Shown here: positions 1 to 12,078 of the stretch, piece after piece
Position numbering within the stretch: position 1 is the first letter of the stretch
Layout: each line of letters begins with the position of its first letter
NCBI GenBank assembly: GCA_020205615.1
Contig: CM035163.1
Coordinates: 46,717,652-46,781,651 of the forward strand
Direction of reading: 5' to 3'
DNA from: Panax quinquefolius
Lineage: Eukaryota; Streptophyta; Magnoliopsida; Apiales; Araliaceae
Length of the DNA stretch: 64,000 nt
Notes under the pieces: generated by a model
Database searches by the model: none
The model's input: only the letters and a program-made list of their open reading frames with translations
Told to the model about the DNA's origin: nothing
Made by a program: the position numbers and the translations under genes

Positions 1-1444
1 TTGGACATGATCATAGTGTCTTGTTGAATATTGCTCATTGACTGATTGAGACAACACTACAATCCTGAGGAGTGTTCATTGGATCTTCAATATAGAACAC
101 TTATTTCTTCTACTGTTCAGTGCTTCAATACTTCTGTTTGCCTCGACTGATCTCAAGAACTGATAGCTTGACTCCTTATTCTGGTCTCTTTTGAATAGCA
201 AGACACTTCAGATTTGTGGCATGCCCAACTCGTTTTCTCCTTGTGATCTCCTGTTCACTTATCATCAATGGACTGACCCAATACTTAATCACTTTGGCCT
301 TGTTCTTCAGAAGCTGACCAGTATCTATGTGTACACTTCATCAGTTCCTGCTTTGTTTGGCAAACACTACGATCTTGGTTAATCCCAAGATCATTGTCTT
401 CTGTTCTTTTGACAGCTATTGCACTTACTGACTTTCCTTAGTCAGATACTTTTATTGAGGTCTTCTTCTGATCAACTTATGGAAGACTTCAACTCGAATG
501 GCTTTTCAACTAAATCTGGATGTTAATTGGGTTGATGCTTAGATCTTTTGTTAGCTTGCATGCCATTCGTTGAGTGCTCTCTGGTTTTCTTTAGGTAGTG
601 TGTAACTTTATAGCTCAGACCAGAGGCTTCATATTTTGGATATTTTGGGAGTGTTCATTTGTTGAGAATCGTGTTTGCTCTACAATTCTGTCTTGGCATT
701 GTGAGCATCTCTGTTGAATTCTTAGTTCTGCATTCTACGATTTAGCTTTGGTTGTGCAGACACTACGACTCTGAGATCAGATCTTGACACTCTACGATTT
801 TTGCCCTTAAGCTTGATGTCTTCATCTGATCTAGCTCGACTACGATCTCTGCCTCTTATTTGATCAGTAGACTCTACGACTTCGAGTGTGGTATAGGATT
901 CTTGACTTGGCTTTGGCAGATGCTCGGTCGGCTCTTCGACTTACTGTCTCTATGATTCTGAACATGACTTCTTCGATAGACTATGGCTTCGAAGAAGTTC
1001 TTCTCGACACACTACGGTCCTTCCTCGTTTCTCCTGACAGTCTACGAACTCCGAGATCTACTATCTTGCAGACTACGATTATGTTTTGATAGCTCTCGAG
1101 TTTTCCTTGACTCTCCTGGCAGACTACGATTTCTGGTGTAGTGCTCGACAATCAGACAAGACTATCTATTACATTAAAAGATCAACCTAACAAGCTTGGT
1201 CTTTCTATATTTATAGTCCTTGTATATCATTTCTTTTTAAGGACTTTACAAAGGTGTTTAACTTATGTAGGATCAACCTAACACATTTTATCAATTCATT
1301 CTAAGTCCTTATACATATGTTCCTATTATATATCAAAGGACTTTACAGATTTTCTTAATGCAAGCATACTTGCATATTCATTCATTTATATCATAATCAA
1401 ATCATATACAAATAGGAATATCATTCACATGAATATTCCTGACA
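1..1444 (-). repeat. LTR-like end of an unassigned minus-strand retroelement
   Basis: On the minus strand a sequence starting TGTCAGGAATATTC begins at 1444, directly after a purine run (AATAGGGGGAGAT), which is the usual order of polypurine tract then 3' LTR. The other LTR end lies outside the window or is lost, and I found no second copy of the TGTCAGG end, so this is inferred. The stretch is non-coding and carries many scattered copies of a CTACGA-containing motif between about 365 and 1130. Short open frames here (for example 191-382 and 886-1089 on plus) have no recognisable content. Confidence 0.4.
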
Positions 1445-1457
1445 ATCTCCCCCTATT
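1445..1457 (-). other. polypurine tract, Copia-like
   Basis: Minus strand reads AATAGGGGGAGAT immediately before the putative LTR start. AGGGGGAGATTG-type tracts are common next to the 3' LTR of plant Ty1/copia elements. That assignment is by resemblance only. Confidence 0.4.
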
Positions 1458-1681
1458 TGTTTATGACAAAAACAATTAGTGCATATGCATGATATGAATG
1501 AATCTTATATACAGTGAGCAACTATATTTCTAGAATAGATAATCATGAATGTTATTGATAATAATATGGAATTACATAAACTATGACACTTTACATCCTG
1601 GATCCAGAACATACCTAACTAGATAGAGATGTACCTTTTTGGCTCCATGTGTGTCTTTCAGGATGCCTGTTGATCAGCTAT

Positions 1682-2971
1682 TTATTTGTTTGATCTTTTT
1701 TGCTCCTGCTCCCCCTGAGATAGGGACTCCATTTCTTTTCTCTGCTCCTTCTCAGATTCATGCTCTTCTTCTTTTTCTGGCTCCCCCTCAAACTTCACAT
1801 TCATGAGATCATCATCCTTTGACTCCACCTCAGATGATGATTCTGCTACTGTTGCTGCTATCTTCTTCTTTGCCTTCCTCTTGGCATTCTTATCTTCTTT
1901 TCTTCTGATATCCTTGCTCTTCCTTGAGTTCCTTTTTCTATGCCTCTTTTTCTCCCCCTTTTTGTCATTAATCACTTGTGAGAGCTCCTCCATTTTGGAC
2001 ATAAGTTGTTCCATTAAGTAAGATGAGTTACCAACCTCCATCTTAAGTTCTTGTTGGCTCAACTCAAGCTGTAGGGAAAGAGACTGATTCAAATTGTCAA
2101 TCTTGTTAGAGAGGGATATGATTTGTTCTTCATTAGCCTTCTGTGCTCATAGAGCTTCTTCCTTTTGATCAATCATGGCCTTCAAGTAGATTTGATCTCT
2201 CTCTTTGATTTTAAAAGATATATCAGTCATGGTGGCTTGAAGTCTGTCTTGAAATGCATTGCCTCCTTTGGTCAACATCTTTGCCTCTTTAGTGATGATG
2301 GACATCTTCTTGACCAACTCATCAGAATTCCTCAGTAACTCCTGCTCCGTAGGAGTTTGGTTATATGGTCAAGAAGCTTCATTGAACACCGATCGGACTC
2401 CACGATTTTCATTTTTAGACAGATTTTTGAAAGCATTGAGAATCTGATAAATCGTTGAGTGTCAATCACTGTTAGAGGATGAAGGAATATCATACAACTT
2501 TGTTTGTTCAGAGGGAAGCTTCTCAAATTGAACTTGATCATCTTCAATGGTAGAGTGAAGGGACTCTACGATCATCCACTTCGGCATAATCCTTCTGCCA
2601 TTAGAACTCACTCTACACTCATAGGGAATGTACTGATTTCCAACATGTCGATAGACTTCGTAGTGAGGTTGTTCTTTGATCATCTTGATTGCAAACTTCT
2701 TTACCCTTAAAAAGTTTTGTGACATCAGCTCCAGGTTGGGAAGATGAGAGAAAACCCATGTGAGATAGATGTTATCTCTAGTGAGAGATGCCTTTACCCA
2801 TGGCATATGACGGTGAAACCATCTTATTGCATGGTTCTTAATTTCAGGCTCATATATTACAGTTGAGGTGTCTAGTTTCATAGCCTTACGATTGTTGAGA
2901 GCATTTTTTGCAGTCATCATTACCAAATTTAGCCTTTCATTCCCATGATTGATCCATCTGTCGGGAAGCAC
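1682..2971 (-). pseudogene. C-terminal part of broken retroelement ORF
   Basis: Two minus-strand open stretches (2462-2971, 169 aa; 1682-2092, 136 aa) joined by frame-broken but still coding-like sequence. The first contains a compact segment (DRWINHGNERLNL, then VKASLTRDNIYLTWVF) with no family I can name. The second is heptad-like, then very lysine/arginine-rich, then acidic and Glu/Gln-rich at the end. It lies just upstream of the polypurine tract. On the far side of the solo LTR at 3110-6141 the same ORF continues (6150-7778); with the insertion discounted the whole spans about 1,020 codons. The order (large non-gag/pol ORF, purine tract, LTR) resembles the extra or env-like ORF of some plant retroelements, but no gag, RT or integrase motif is visible. 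Frameshifts and stops make it non-functional. Confidence 0.45.
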
Positions 2972-3109
2972 ATCTAGTGATTCGTCAATTTCTACTACAA
3001 TTTTTCTCTTCCGATTTACAGGATTAGGAATGTGAAAATTTTATGACTCTTCTGTTTCAGAACTGGAGTCTTTTCCATCTTTATTTTGTCCGGGGCTGGA
3101 GTAGACCTG

Positions 3110-6100
3110 TGTAATGACCCCAAAATTCATACAATATAATTCTCAACTTCGGTCATTAATAACACATCTACCTTCTGATTTTACATCATTATTCGATGTT
3201 AGACTTTATAAAATACGTAATAATTTAAACTTTTCTATCTTCTTACTTTAATTCCCTGAATCAAAACCTTTATCATCTACATGTCTTTGAATCAATCTTA
3301 TTTTATGATTCGCTTCGTCACAATTATTATAAAAAAATTTACATTTCAATCCGATAACCTTTACATATCAAATAACTCTAACTTTAGCTTTACAACTCAA
3401 CATAAAACTATACATCATAAAACATTTGGTACATCTCATGAATCTTAATCATGGTATTAAGAAATAACAACTTTAGCTAAAATATTAATCTTCGTGTATT
3501 ATTTCTGATCCACATCATTCAAGTAGCACATAGTTTTATCTTTAATCCTTATCCTGCAAAAAATGGTTATTTGCAAGGTTGAGCTCGACAGCCCAGCAAA
3601 ATCTAACAGTTTTCATGCATCACACAACACATAATAGCATGTTTATCATACATCTCTGAAACATTGAACTAACATAACATACATGCTGATGTTCAAATAA
3701 CAAGTATAAAGATTGAGTTCCTTACTCAATCAGCATTCAATACTCAAACAACGTAGTCAGATATTGACTTTAACATTCCATGTTTTCAACATATATATAA
3801 CACATTATGCTATTTACAATAAAGAATTAAAACAGTTCATCATCAAGTTCACATAGCAAATAGGAACTGAAAGACTTGCTTGGTTTGTAGATTACTAATT
3901 ACCGAAAAATTGCTTAAATACTTCGCGTACATCCTACAATAGTTCAAAGGTTCATATTCACATGCATTAGTTACACAAATAACGAAACCACAATGACTCT
4001 TAGTCTTACTATTTTTATAACTTGCGTCTCTTTGAAACTTAACGCATATCTTCAGGTGTTTATTCCTCTTCATATGACGCTTATCATTACATAATCCCAT
4101 TTTGTGTTTCTTTATACTTCTTTCGTAACCGACACTTAACGTTCATTAAAGTCATCATAGATTCCATTACCTCATATTGGATGTATTACACTTGTTAACA
4201 ACAACTAGGTTATATAACCTCCGCCTTATATCTCGTTACACTTCCCTTACAATTGACAATTTAAGTCTTCTAACGCGTATTTACATCCTTTTAAACATAT
4301 ATTAGATTAACTAATCAAGTTAACATTCAAATCGTTCTTTCAACTTATATCTCACTATAAACCAACATAAACCTTATCATTTATCTTTAACTTTTGAAAA
4401 CATCACATTTGGTTTCATTTCCTAACTTATTTAAATAATTACTTAAAATCTTTACACTTTGTATTACATCGCAATAAAATCTGTTATTGTAGTCCACATT
4501 ATGTTTTAACATCATTAACATGCTTGCCAAACTAGATTAAGTCCACCAATCATGACCTACAAATAAGCAGACTTCACTATCTCGGATTGTAGGTATGCAA
4601 GCAATGCGCTTATACTTAAGCTTTCAGGACCAGTAGAAATAAGCTATACTGCATTGCCTTCAGCACTAAATAAATTGCTACTTGGTGCATGATTGTAAAT
4701 GTAAACGTAGTGTAATAGTAGTAGTTTTTAGCCTAACTAACACGAATTTCACCCACAAAATAGTGAAATTAGCATATACAATTGATGTAAAACTAACACA
4801 AACATGTTTTCTCACATATTCATCAACTTAGAACAATTAAACATCAATTTAAACTAATTTAATTCCTTAAATTTTATGTTTTCTCATAAAAACTCAATTT
4901 TTTACATTCTTCATAGAAATCATCACTGTGATCACAATTCTTGTTCAAATCACTTCGTTCAAACTACGTTCCCTTTGTTTCTTAACATACTAACACATTC
5001 TAACATCAAATAGCAGAATATATCACATATTGAGCATGAAATTTTGTACTTTAAACAAGCCATATCACATGAACATATCACTTGTATTTTAATTCCCTCC
5101 TATAATCCAATTTTACGTGTTTGGTTATTCCAATAACACTCAAATATGGTGACTAACAAATTCTACCGAACTATATGTACACATATATACAATCATCCAA
5201 CGTGACTTAATAGTTTACAGAAAAATTTTCACTGAGAACTCAAAACATAAAAATTAGAAATACAATATACCTTAATCCTTGTTTATTGAAGCAATTGATA
5301 TATATAGTGGCTTCAATTCATTCCCCTTCCACAGCAAAACCCTCAATCTCTTAGCAATTTCTCTATGTGTTTCTTTTTTCTCACCAAACCCTCTCTAAAC
5401 ATAGCCTTAAAAAAAATAGACGCGTAGAAAATAAATTGGCTTCCACTAACCCACGTATGCTTCAGTTATAAAACCCAAACAGACGTCAGTTCAAATAAGC
5501 CAAAGGCCATAAGGCTGTCACAAAATCTCCCCCATACTAGATTATTTTAATAGTATTATATTATATAGTTTTTATTTGTCACACCAATAACCAATTTACA
5601 TAACTTACCATAATAAATATAATAATTATAATTTTTATTATAATTATTCTAATAATTAATAAATAATTATATATCTAATTTAATTAATAAATTATACTTA
5701 AACATCACTTTATTTAATATACTTATTTTCTTTAATATTAAATACTTTCATTTAATTTAATTAATTCATTAAATTAAATCTACAAATCTAATAAAATTTA
5801 CCTTTGCTTTAACTTAATTATCATACACACGTAACTAAATTATTATACCACGCTTTTATAAATTATTTATTTATCTCAATAAATAAATAAATTAAAATAT
5901 TTATTTAATTCAATAAATATTTAAAATTAATTACAAAATTTATTTAATTTCTTCAATAGTTAACTTAACTATTAAAGCTCACTTTCCCAATATATGAATA
6001 TATATTTCTCTTCACACCAGATCACATATTTCAAAATATATAGCACGTATATATAAATACTCAAACTCAAAACATCTCATAATAAGAATTTTAATTATTA

Positions 6101-6141
6101 AATTCCTATTTTAATAACTTATAAAAATTCAGGTTGTCACA
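3110..6141 (-). mobile_element. solo LTR of a Ty3/gypsy-type element
   Basis: A 3,032-bp block with TG...CA ends (TGTAATGACCCC at left, GGTTGTCACA at right), flanked by a perfect 5-bp duplication ACCTG (3105-3109 and 6142-6146). It interrupts a minus-strand ORF whose two parts lie on either side. No internal coding domain is present, so it is a solo LTR left by recombination between two LTRs. Minus orientation is inferred from a CTGGGCT...GAGCTCA motif near 3580-3600 (read on minus) that also occurs near the 3' part of the chromovirus LTRs elsewhere in the window, and from a leader-like stretch near 5280-5480. Very AT-rich between 5540 and 6130. Confidence 0.8.
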
Positions 6142-6149
6142 ACCTGTGT

Positions 6150-7778
6150 AGACTTCCTTCATTAGACTCATCAGTGTGTTCCTCTGATTCCTGGCTTGTA
6201 GAATCTTTTTCCATCTCATCAACTTCTTCTTCAGCATCTTCTTCCGCGAATTCAAACTCATCATCACTTAAGTCAATGACAGCATTGAAGTGTTCTCCCA
6301 TCCTTTTTGAGATAGATTTAGCAAATAGTCTATTTATTTTTCTTCTTATTGGCTGGTCAGCTATGGGGGTTTCAGACTTTTCTTCTTCTTCAGAATCTGA
6401 AGCCTCTGTATCACCATATAAGCTTTCTTGATGATCAACAATAGTGGGAGCATATCCTTCTTCCTCAGACCCAACATCTTTTAAACCCTCAAATGAGCTT
6501 GTTGGAGCATTAACAGTGGGAGATCCAATTGTTTCATCTTTCCCACTTTCTTCAGCAGCAGAGTGACAACTCTGAGTGTTAGCCACAGGACTTGCACATT
6601 CTTCTTCACCATCAAATTTGGCTATTTCTTTCATAGACTCAGCTTCTTCTTCATTGCTGGACTTTCTCTTTGAGAGTTCAATCTTGAAGCTCTCAGTTCC
6701 CTTCTCATTTTTAGACTCTACGTCTTCTCTTTCTTCTTGAGTAGATAGGCTACTTTGAGGAACTAGAACTGACTTCTTCATCACCTTTGTTTTCTTCTTC
6801 GGTGGCCCTTAGAGTAATCTGTTACTCCTTCTTCTCTTTGGGGTTTTTGTAGTTGAAACTTTTTCTTCTCTTGTTTCATGCCTTTTTTTGTTAGTGGAGA
6901 GACGGATAGATGGAGTCTTTGTATTCTTCCCACTCTTAGACTTCTTCTTTACTGGTGTGGCTGCTACCGATCCAGAGTCATCAGATTGAGAGCTTTCCAC
7001 CTCTTGTGAGACAGAGACCTTGCTACTACTCCCAGTTGTTATTAGCATCTTGTTTTCCTTGGGATTTTTCTTCCAATTTTCGAACAACTGTGGGGACATT
7101 ACTTTATGAACATTAAGAATTTCACCCTCATCATCCTTAATTTTATTCTTCAACTTTTTCTTCAAGATGATACTTAAAAACCTTCCATGGAAAACCTTTG
7201 TGAGAGGTTTTTGAGCTAACCTTTTCTTCTCTTCCTTATCCAGCCATTTGGAAATTTGATTAAGCAGGATAGCTCCAAAGTTGATGTGTTCCTTCAAGAC
7301 TATTGCAGACATGATCTTTAGCTGTTGATCAATCACAGTGTCATGTGCAGTGTCTTTGCATAGGATACACTTGCCCACTATTTTAGCAAGGAACTTGAAT
7401 TATTCAAGAAACTCCTTTTTTCTTCATGTCCTTCATACTAGGGTTTCTTTTGTACTGCATAATTTTCTTAGCTTTCTCAGTGTCGATCTCATCCAGGCTT
7501 TTTAGATCTTGGTCAGGAAGGCCTAAGCATTGATTGATGTCAGAAGAATTTAGCTTCAGAATTTGACCCTTAACCTTGGTGGAGAGGATTCCAGAATTTA
7601 TGGTTGCGTTTGAGTGAAACTCTTTGACCAGGTCACTATATATTCGTGTGTTTGCCTCAAGACATTCAAAGAATCTGGCCTTCTTTATGAGTTCAAGAAC
7701 ATCTTTGAACTTCTTCTCAGATTTCTCAAAAGTCTTTGTTCCGAGCTGAATGATAGTGATTACTCGCCAATCTGCCAT
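6150..7778 (-). pseudogene. N-terminal part of broken retroelement ORF, NLS-like
   Basis: Starts at an ATG at 7778 (MADWRVITIIQL) after an unspliced leader-like region. 7404-7778 gives 124 aa of globular-looking sequence (IYSDLVKEFHSNA..., NQCLGLPDQDL). It shifts frame into 6809-7378, a Ser/Lys-rich segment ending KRRRSNRLL; one stop later the same frame continues (6137-6784) through an NLS-like GPPKKKTKV and a long acidic Ser/Glu-rich stretch with DLSDDEFEFAEEDAEEEVDE. The first 120 residues recall the 'putative plant transposon protein' ORFs found next to plant retroelements; that is a resemblance, not an identification. The solo LTR at 3110-6141 cuts the ORF and supplies the local stop. 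Confidence 0.45.
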
Positions 7779-8901
7779 TTGTAGAGTTCGAAGTATATGG
7801 GTATTTAATTTCAGATGACTAATAAGAGGTAGCTGAGCACAATTAGAGCGAAGCTTGAGCTTTGATAGATTTAGGCTTTGAAGAGAGTTTTAGGGTTTGA
7901 ACAAGGGAGGGAGAGAGAGGTTCGATAGCTTTTGATAACTTGTTCAAAGGTTTTGGCTGTTTAGAGGTAGCTAGGTTTTGCCTTAGGTATAGATTTGACA
8001 GGTTTGTAGAGTTTTGAAGAGCCTGCTAAGATGAAACTGCCAATTATTTGAATTTTCCTCTTGTAATTGTTCCTTCCACGTTTCTTAGTGGGATAGTTGT
8101 AAGTTGCTGATAAGCCATCATCTATAAGTCCACCATCATGTCCGTTCTTTAGATTTGACTTTTCTTCTGTTGACTATTTCAGTATGTAGAGTAGCTTGTT
8201 AAGGCAGCTATTGACTCTACGATTTTCTTCGTCGACTCAACGATCATCTTCTGAGAGATGCTTCAGTGGATGATTGGACATTAATCCTCATCTAGAAGTT
8301 GCATGACTTAACCACTGATGTATTCCGAGGCAGTTCGGGCACTGAAATTCCGAGGTGATTTTTCAGGGCGTCTTTCCTAGCTGAATTTGAACTTATCTCC
8401 ACACTATCTGAATAGTTGAGCATGTGCCCATTTCCTTTGAGCTCTCCATGAGCTAGTGTGTCCTTTGGGAAGACTGCAATCGTCAAGGCTACTCTACGAT
8501 CTTTGAGTTTGCACTATGATCGTTGAGTTTACTTTAGAATTTATTCTACGATCGTTGTCTATCCTGGTCCTTGAGATGAACTAGACTAAGCATTCCTTCT
8601 AGGTTAAGGTAGCTAAGGAAGGGCCAACCTCTTAGAATGAACTAAGGGTCAGGTTTGTCCTTAAGGCGCTTTCCAGATGAAAAACTTTAGAAGTGATTAG
8701 TACTAATATCTCATTTGATCTTTTCTGCTAGGAAGTTCATCTACCAACTTTAGACATTTGCATTGGTTGTAATCGTGGTGTTCTCTTGCTCTTATACTAC
8801 GATCAAATGGTTGATCGTAGGCACTCCATGATTTTGAGTTGCGTGGTTGACAAGGTTATCAGTAGTACATTTTGAGACGTTCCTACTGACTATGGATCTT
8901 C
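7779..8901 (-). other. leader and LTR-like region of the same retroelement
   Basis: Non-coding. 7779-8040, read on minus, is a pyrimidine-rich leader-like stretch ending at the ATG at 7778. From about 8200 to 8830 the CTACGA-type motif reappears (for example ACTCTACGAT near 8214 and 8490), as in 1-1130, which suggests the matching LTR or promoter region on the 5' side of the element. I could not align it base by base to 1-1444, and no primer-binding site was recognised. Confidence 0.3.
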
Positions 8902-8904
8902 ATT

Positions 8905-9190
8905 CACTACTACAAAACAGTAAATAAATAACGCGGAAAAAACGTTGTGGTTTCAATCAGAAAAATGTCATGGTTAAGGGTGTTATCTATTTGACACCCT
9001 TACATAAAGTTTTTAAAACGTTGTAGTTAAGCACATTACACAACATTTTTAAGAAAAAAAGTTATAGATTTGTTATTCATATATTAGCAGATGCTTAAAA
9101 ACGTTGTAGAAGATATGATTCCACAACGTTTTCTGGATAAAAACGTTGTAGAAGATATGATTACACAACGTTTTTAAAATGTTGTAGATT
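8905..9190. repeat. left subterminal repeats of the CACTA-like element
   Basis: Many direct and inverted copies of AACGTTGTRG and its complement, including two near-identical 35-bp blocks around 9097-9132 and 9139-9174. Such arrays are the transposase-binding subterminal repeats of CACTA elements. The matching right-end array lies at about 12588-12780. Confidence 0.6.
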
Positions 9191-10100
9191 AAAAAAAAGA
9201 AAAAAAAGGTTGATTCACCTACATTACTAATGCACCTGCAATATGCTAATGCCATGATATATAGCTAAAAGGTCTAAATTCTCATTTAAATTTAAAGCCA
9301 AAATATATCAACCATTCAAAATATATTCCAATAATACCATTCGTGTAATTCAAATTACTACATCCACAAAATATATACCAAACTATCATATATGCTCTAC
9401 ATGTAGCTGCTCACATACGTTGCCCACTCATCCCGTACTTCGTCAAAGTATCATATATGCCTTCAATACTATCATCTTTCATGCAAATCAGGAAGCAGCT
9501 ACTCAACTCAACTGCCAAGAATAGCAAGAGAGCTATATCAGCATGCTGTTAAAAATTATATCATATCAGTCCATGAACCACATAAGACAATAAGGCAGAA
9601 AAACTCAAGGGAGTATAATATATGCCTTCAATACTAATGCTTGTAGCATTGGATCAATATCTACAAACATAAACACTTGTAGCATTGGATCAATATCTAG
9701 GATCAATATATGTATAACATGTATAACAACAAACATTACCAGAGATGATCCAGCAAGTCAAGTAAGGATTACTTTCTATTACCAGAGCATGCACACACAA
9801 ATGATATTCACCAGCAGCTGATGTCCTGCAACATAGGATCATCATATACTACTAGATGCAACAGCTTAACCCAGCAATAAAGTTTGACTGAAAGGAAGAC
9901 TAGGTGAAAGGAAGAAACATAAAGACTAGAAAATTTGACTACTATACCTCAACTTGTCATTGCAGTGATTGAACATAATTAATGATTTCATCAAGCATAA
10001 CTGCTTTGATTTGTTAAGAAATGAAATGCAAAAAAACCATCAAAAGTATATTTTTTACTAAAGATTTCTTTATGAGACCTTAAAATGCAATGACTAACCT

Positions 10101-10273
10101 TGCTACCACCTTGATCTTCATGCTGCTTGGGGCCAAAGCAGTGATTTCTTTGTTCATTCGGTCAGCAATGCCTGGGAACATGGTGGTTTCATGAATTCCT
10201 GCAGCTTCTCCTTCATAGTAAAAATTTTTACTACCTTTTCCCCTGTTCTGTTGTCTTGCACAAACCCATGAAC
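10101..10273 (-). pseudogene. captured actin fragment, internally deleted
   Basis: Minus-strand frame from 10208 to 10101 encodes 36 residues running [18 protein letters not shown] then [18 protein letters not shown], unmistakably actin subdomain 3. In real actin about 26 residues lie between EAAGIHETT and the [13 protein letters not shown] segment; here they are missing and the join falls on a repeated TT (ACCACC), so a microhomology-mediated deletion is likely. The fragment is preceded in the same exon-like block (10273-10209) by sequence that is not actin and follows a good acceptor (TTGGCAG at 10274), and it ends at a donor-like AAGGTTAGT. It cannot make actin: no nucleotide-binding regions are present. 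It lies inside the CACTA-like element. Confidence 0.8.
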
Positions 10274-10423
10274 CTGCCAATACAGTTATATACAATCAGT
10301 ATAGTGTGGCAAGGAGAGGAAAAATGAACTCTAAATGATCCACAAAGTTGGAACTCACAAATGAAGCAAGTAAACAAGTGGTGAAAAATATAGAAGAGCA
10401 CAGACATTTAAGAATGTACATAC

Positions 10424-10537
10424 CTGATTCTTAAAAGTGGCTTCATGCTCAAGCATTTTTTGTTTTAATGCGTCCTTCTCATACCCTGGATATACATCTG
10501 TGATGGTCCTAAGCACGAAGCCATTATAGTACTCCAT
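10424..10537 (-). pseudogene. captured exon of a DUF863-family gene
   Basis: Minus-strand 38-codon open stretch from 10537 reading EYYNGFVLRTITDVYPGYEK and then KQKMLEHEATFKNQ, ending exactly at a splice donor (CAG followed by GTATGT). The pattern YYNGF...YPGY-KD...MLEHEATFKNQ is the conserved N-terminal segment of plant DUF863 proteins, nuclear proteins of unknown role in which it is normally followed by VYELHRLYR. Only this exon is present, and the continuation is absent downstream. The assignment rests on my recall of the family. The exon is in the same orientation as the actin piece 150 bp further on, so one transcript could contain both. Confidence 0.6.
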
Positions 10538-11176
10538 TATAGTATTCTTTATTCAATAAAAGCTACTCAAAATTACTTTGCAATATATTAAGAGAAAGCA
10601 GTGGTGAAATCAAAAAATAATAAGCAGTTTATACTTCCTTGATAAAGATTGAGCCTTAATGAACTACAACATACAATAAGATTTTTAATTTGTCAGAATT
10701 GTTATAATACCACATTGACAGAACTTGGGTCATGGGAATGTAAAAGTTACATCATGCTGAACAAAATAGGCATAAATGAAGAGTTACTCCATGTTTGCAA
10801 AGTCACGATCTAAAAAGTATGAGTTCAAAAGAGGGGAAGGGGGAACACCTACTGGTGCACTAGTACTTATGCCGAGAGATCTGGAGAAAAGTATATCAAT
10901 CATGTTATGTTAATTGTTTAGTCTCATGTTATATCAATTACTTTCAACAGCTAAAAGATATTCAGTATTATGTATAATAACTCCTTAAGGTAAACTTCGT
11001 AAAGTAAATTGATATACATAGTACTAATAACAGTTTCTTACCTCTGTTATGGCAGTAGTCATAAATTAATATATCACATTAATCAAGGTGTCAACACACA
11101 ACTTCAAAAAAATATAATGTCATATAATGCATTAAATAAACCAGAAATTACCCAAGAAAAATGATGAAGATATTAC

Positions 11177-11256
11177 CCATACTTGCAGAGGTTCAACATT
11201 CTATCTTCACAATCAATGTAAAGGCTATCAATAGATGATGTTTGATTCAAAGAAAC
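11177..11256 (-). other. possible captured exon, unidentified
   Basis: An 80-bp minus-strand open stretch (translating VSLNQTSSIDSLYIDCEDR, then MLNLCKYG) bounded by an acceptor-like TTTAG and a donor-like GTAATA. It lies inside the CACTA-like element in the same orientation as the actin and DUF863 pieces. I do not recognise the source gene, and the exon boundaries are inference. Confidence 0.3.
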
Positions 11257-12078
11257 CTAAAGAGGATAATTCATTATAAGAGGCAAAAGTATAAGCACAG
11301 AGAGAATCACACAGTTGCTACTTTAGTTTCATTAGCCCCAGGAATATATGAATCACACAGTGCTCTTTCCAGTGTCGGTGTTCCACGGTAAAAGTTTTGG
11401 ATAGAAGGTGTTCCACAGTAAATTGAACTCAAACAAAAAAATGTTGTGTAAAGATGCTAAACCTTGGTGAATATTAAAAGGTTAAATTTTTAGAGCAGCT
11501 TTGAAGAGATGGAACATGGTCTCAGCATCAGTCACTCTCTTTTGAAATTGAAAGGAGCACACTTTCAAAAAAATTCATCCATAACCTGCAGCTACCTATT
11601 GAGGTACAGGTAGTTACAATTTCTCCCTAGCTAGCTTTTCTCCTTTGCTATGCTTGCTATTCATTTACACAAATCTTCATTTGCTCAAGGTGCTTAACAA
11701 TATTTCAAGCAAGAAACAACTATACTTCACTAAAATAATCATTAAGCTCCATAGACTGGCAAACATACTCTGCATTGATCTTGTAAGATATATGGCTTGA
11801 CAACATGTCCTAGCCTACAAACTCCTATGAAATGACATTAACATTCATCACTTATAGACAACCATTCGCATGTCTCATCTAAGAGCTTTTATTTCTTTTC
11901 ATAGAAAAAGAAATTTAATTAGAAAAGCAGAAAGAGTATAAGCCTCCTGAGAAAGCAGAACAGAAGAGAAAAACAATTGTTTCTTTAAAACATGAACAAG
12001 TATAACTATAATTGACAACAATTTTTTTTTAAAAAAAAAAATAGGACAAAATATATAATATTGGCAGATCAAGATTCA

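Noticed and set aside
6174..6431. Plus-strand serine-rich ORF
   Set aside because: Complement of the acidic Glu/Asp-rich minus-strand ORF; serine runs are the expected shadow. The same holds for 1803-2021.
10080..10295. A functional actin gene
   Set aside because: Only 36 actin codons, internally deleted and fused to other sequence, inside a transposon.
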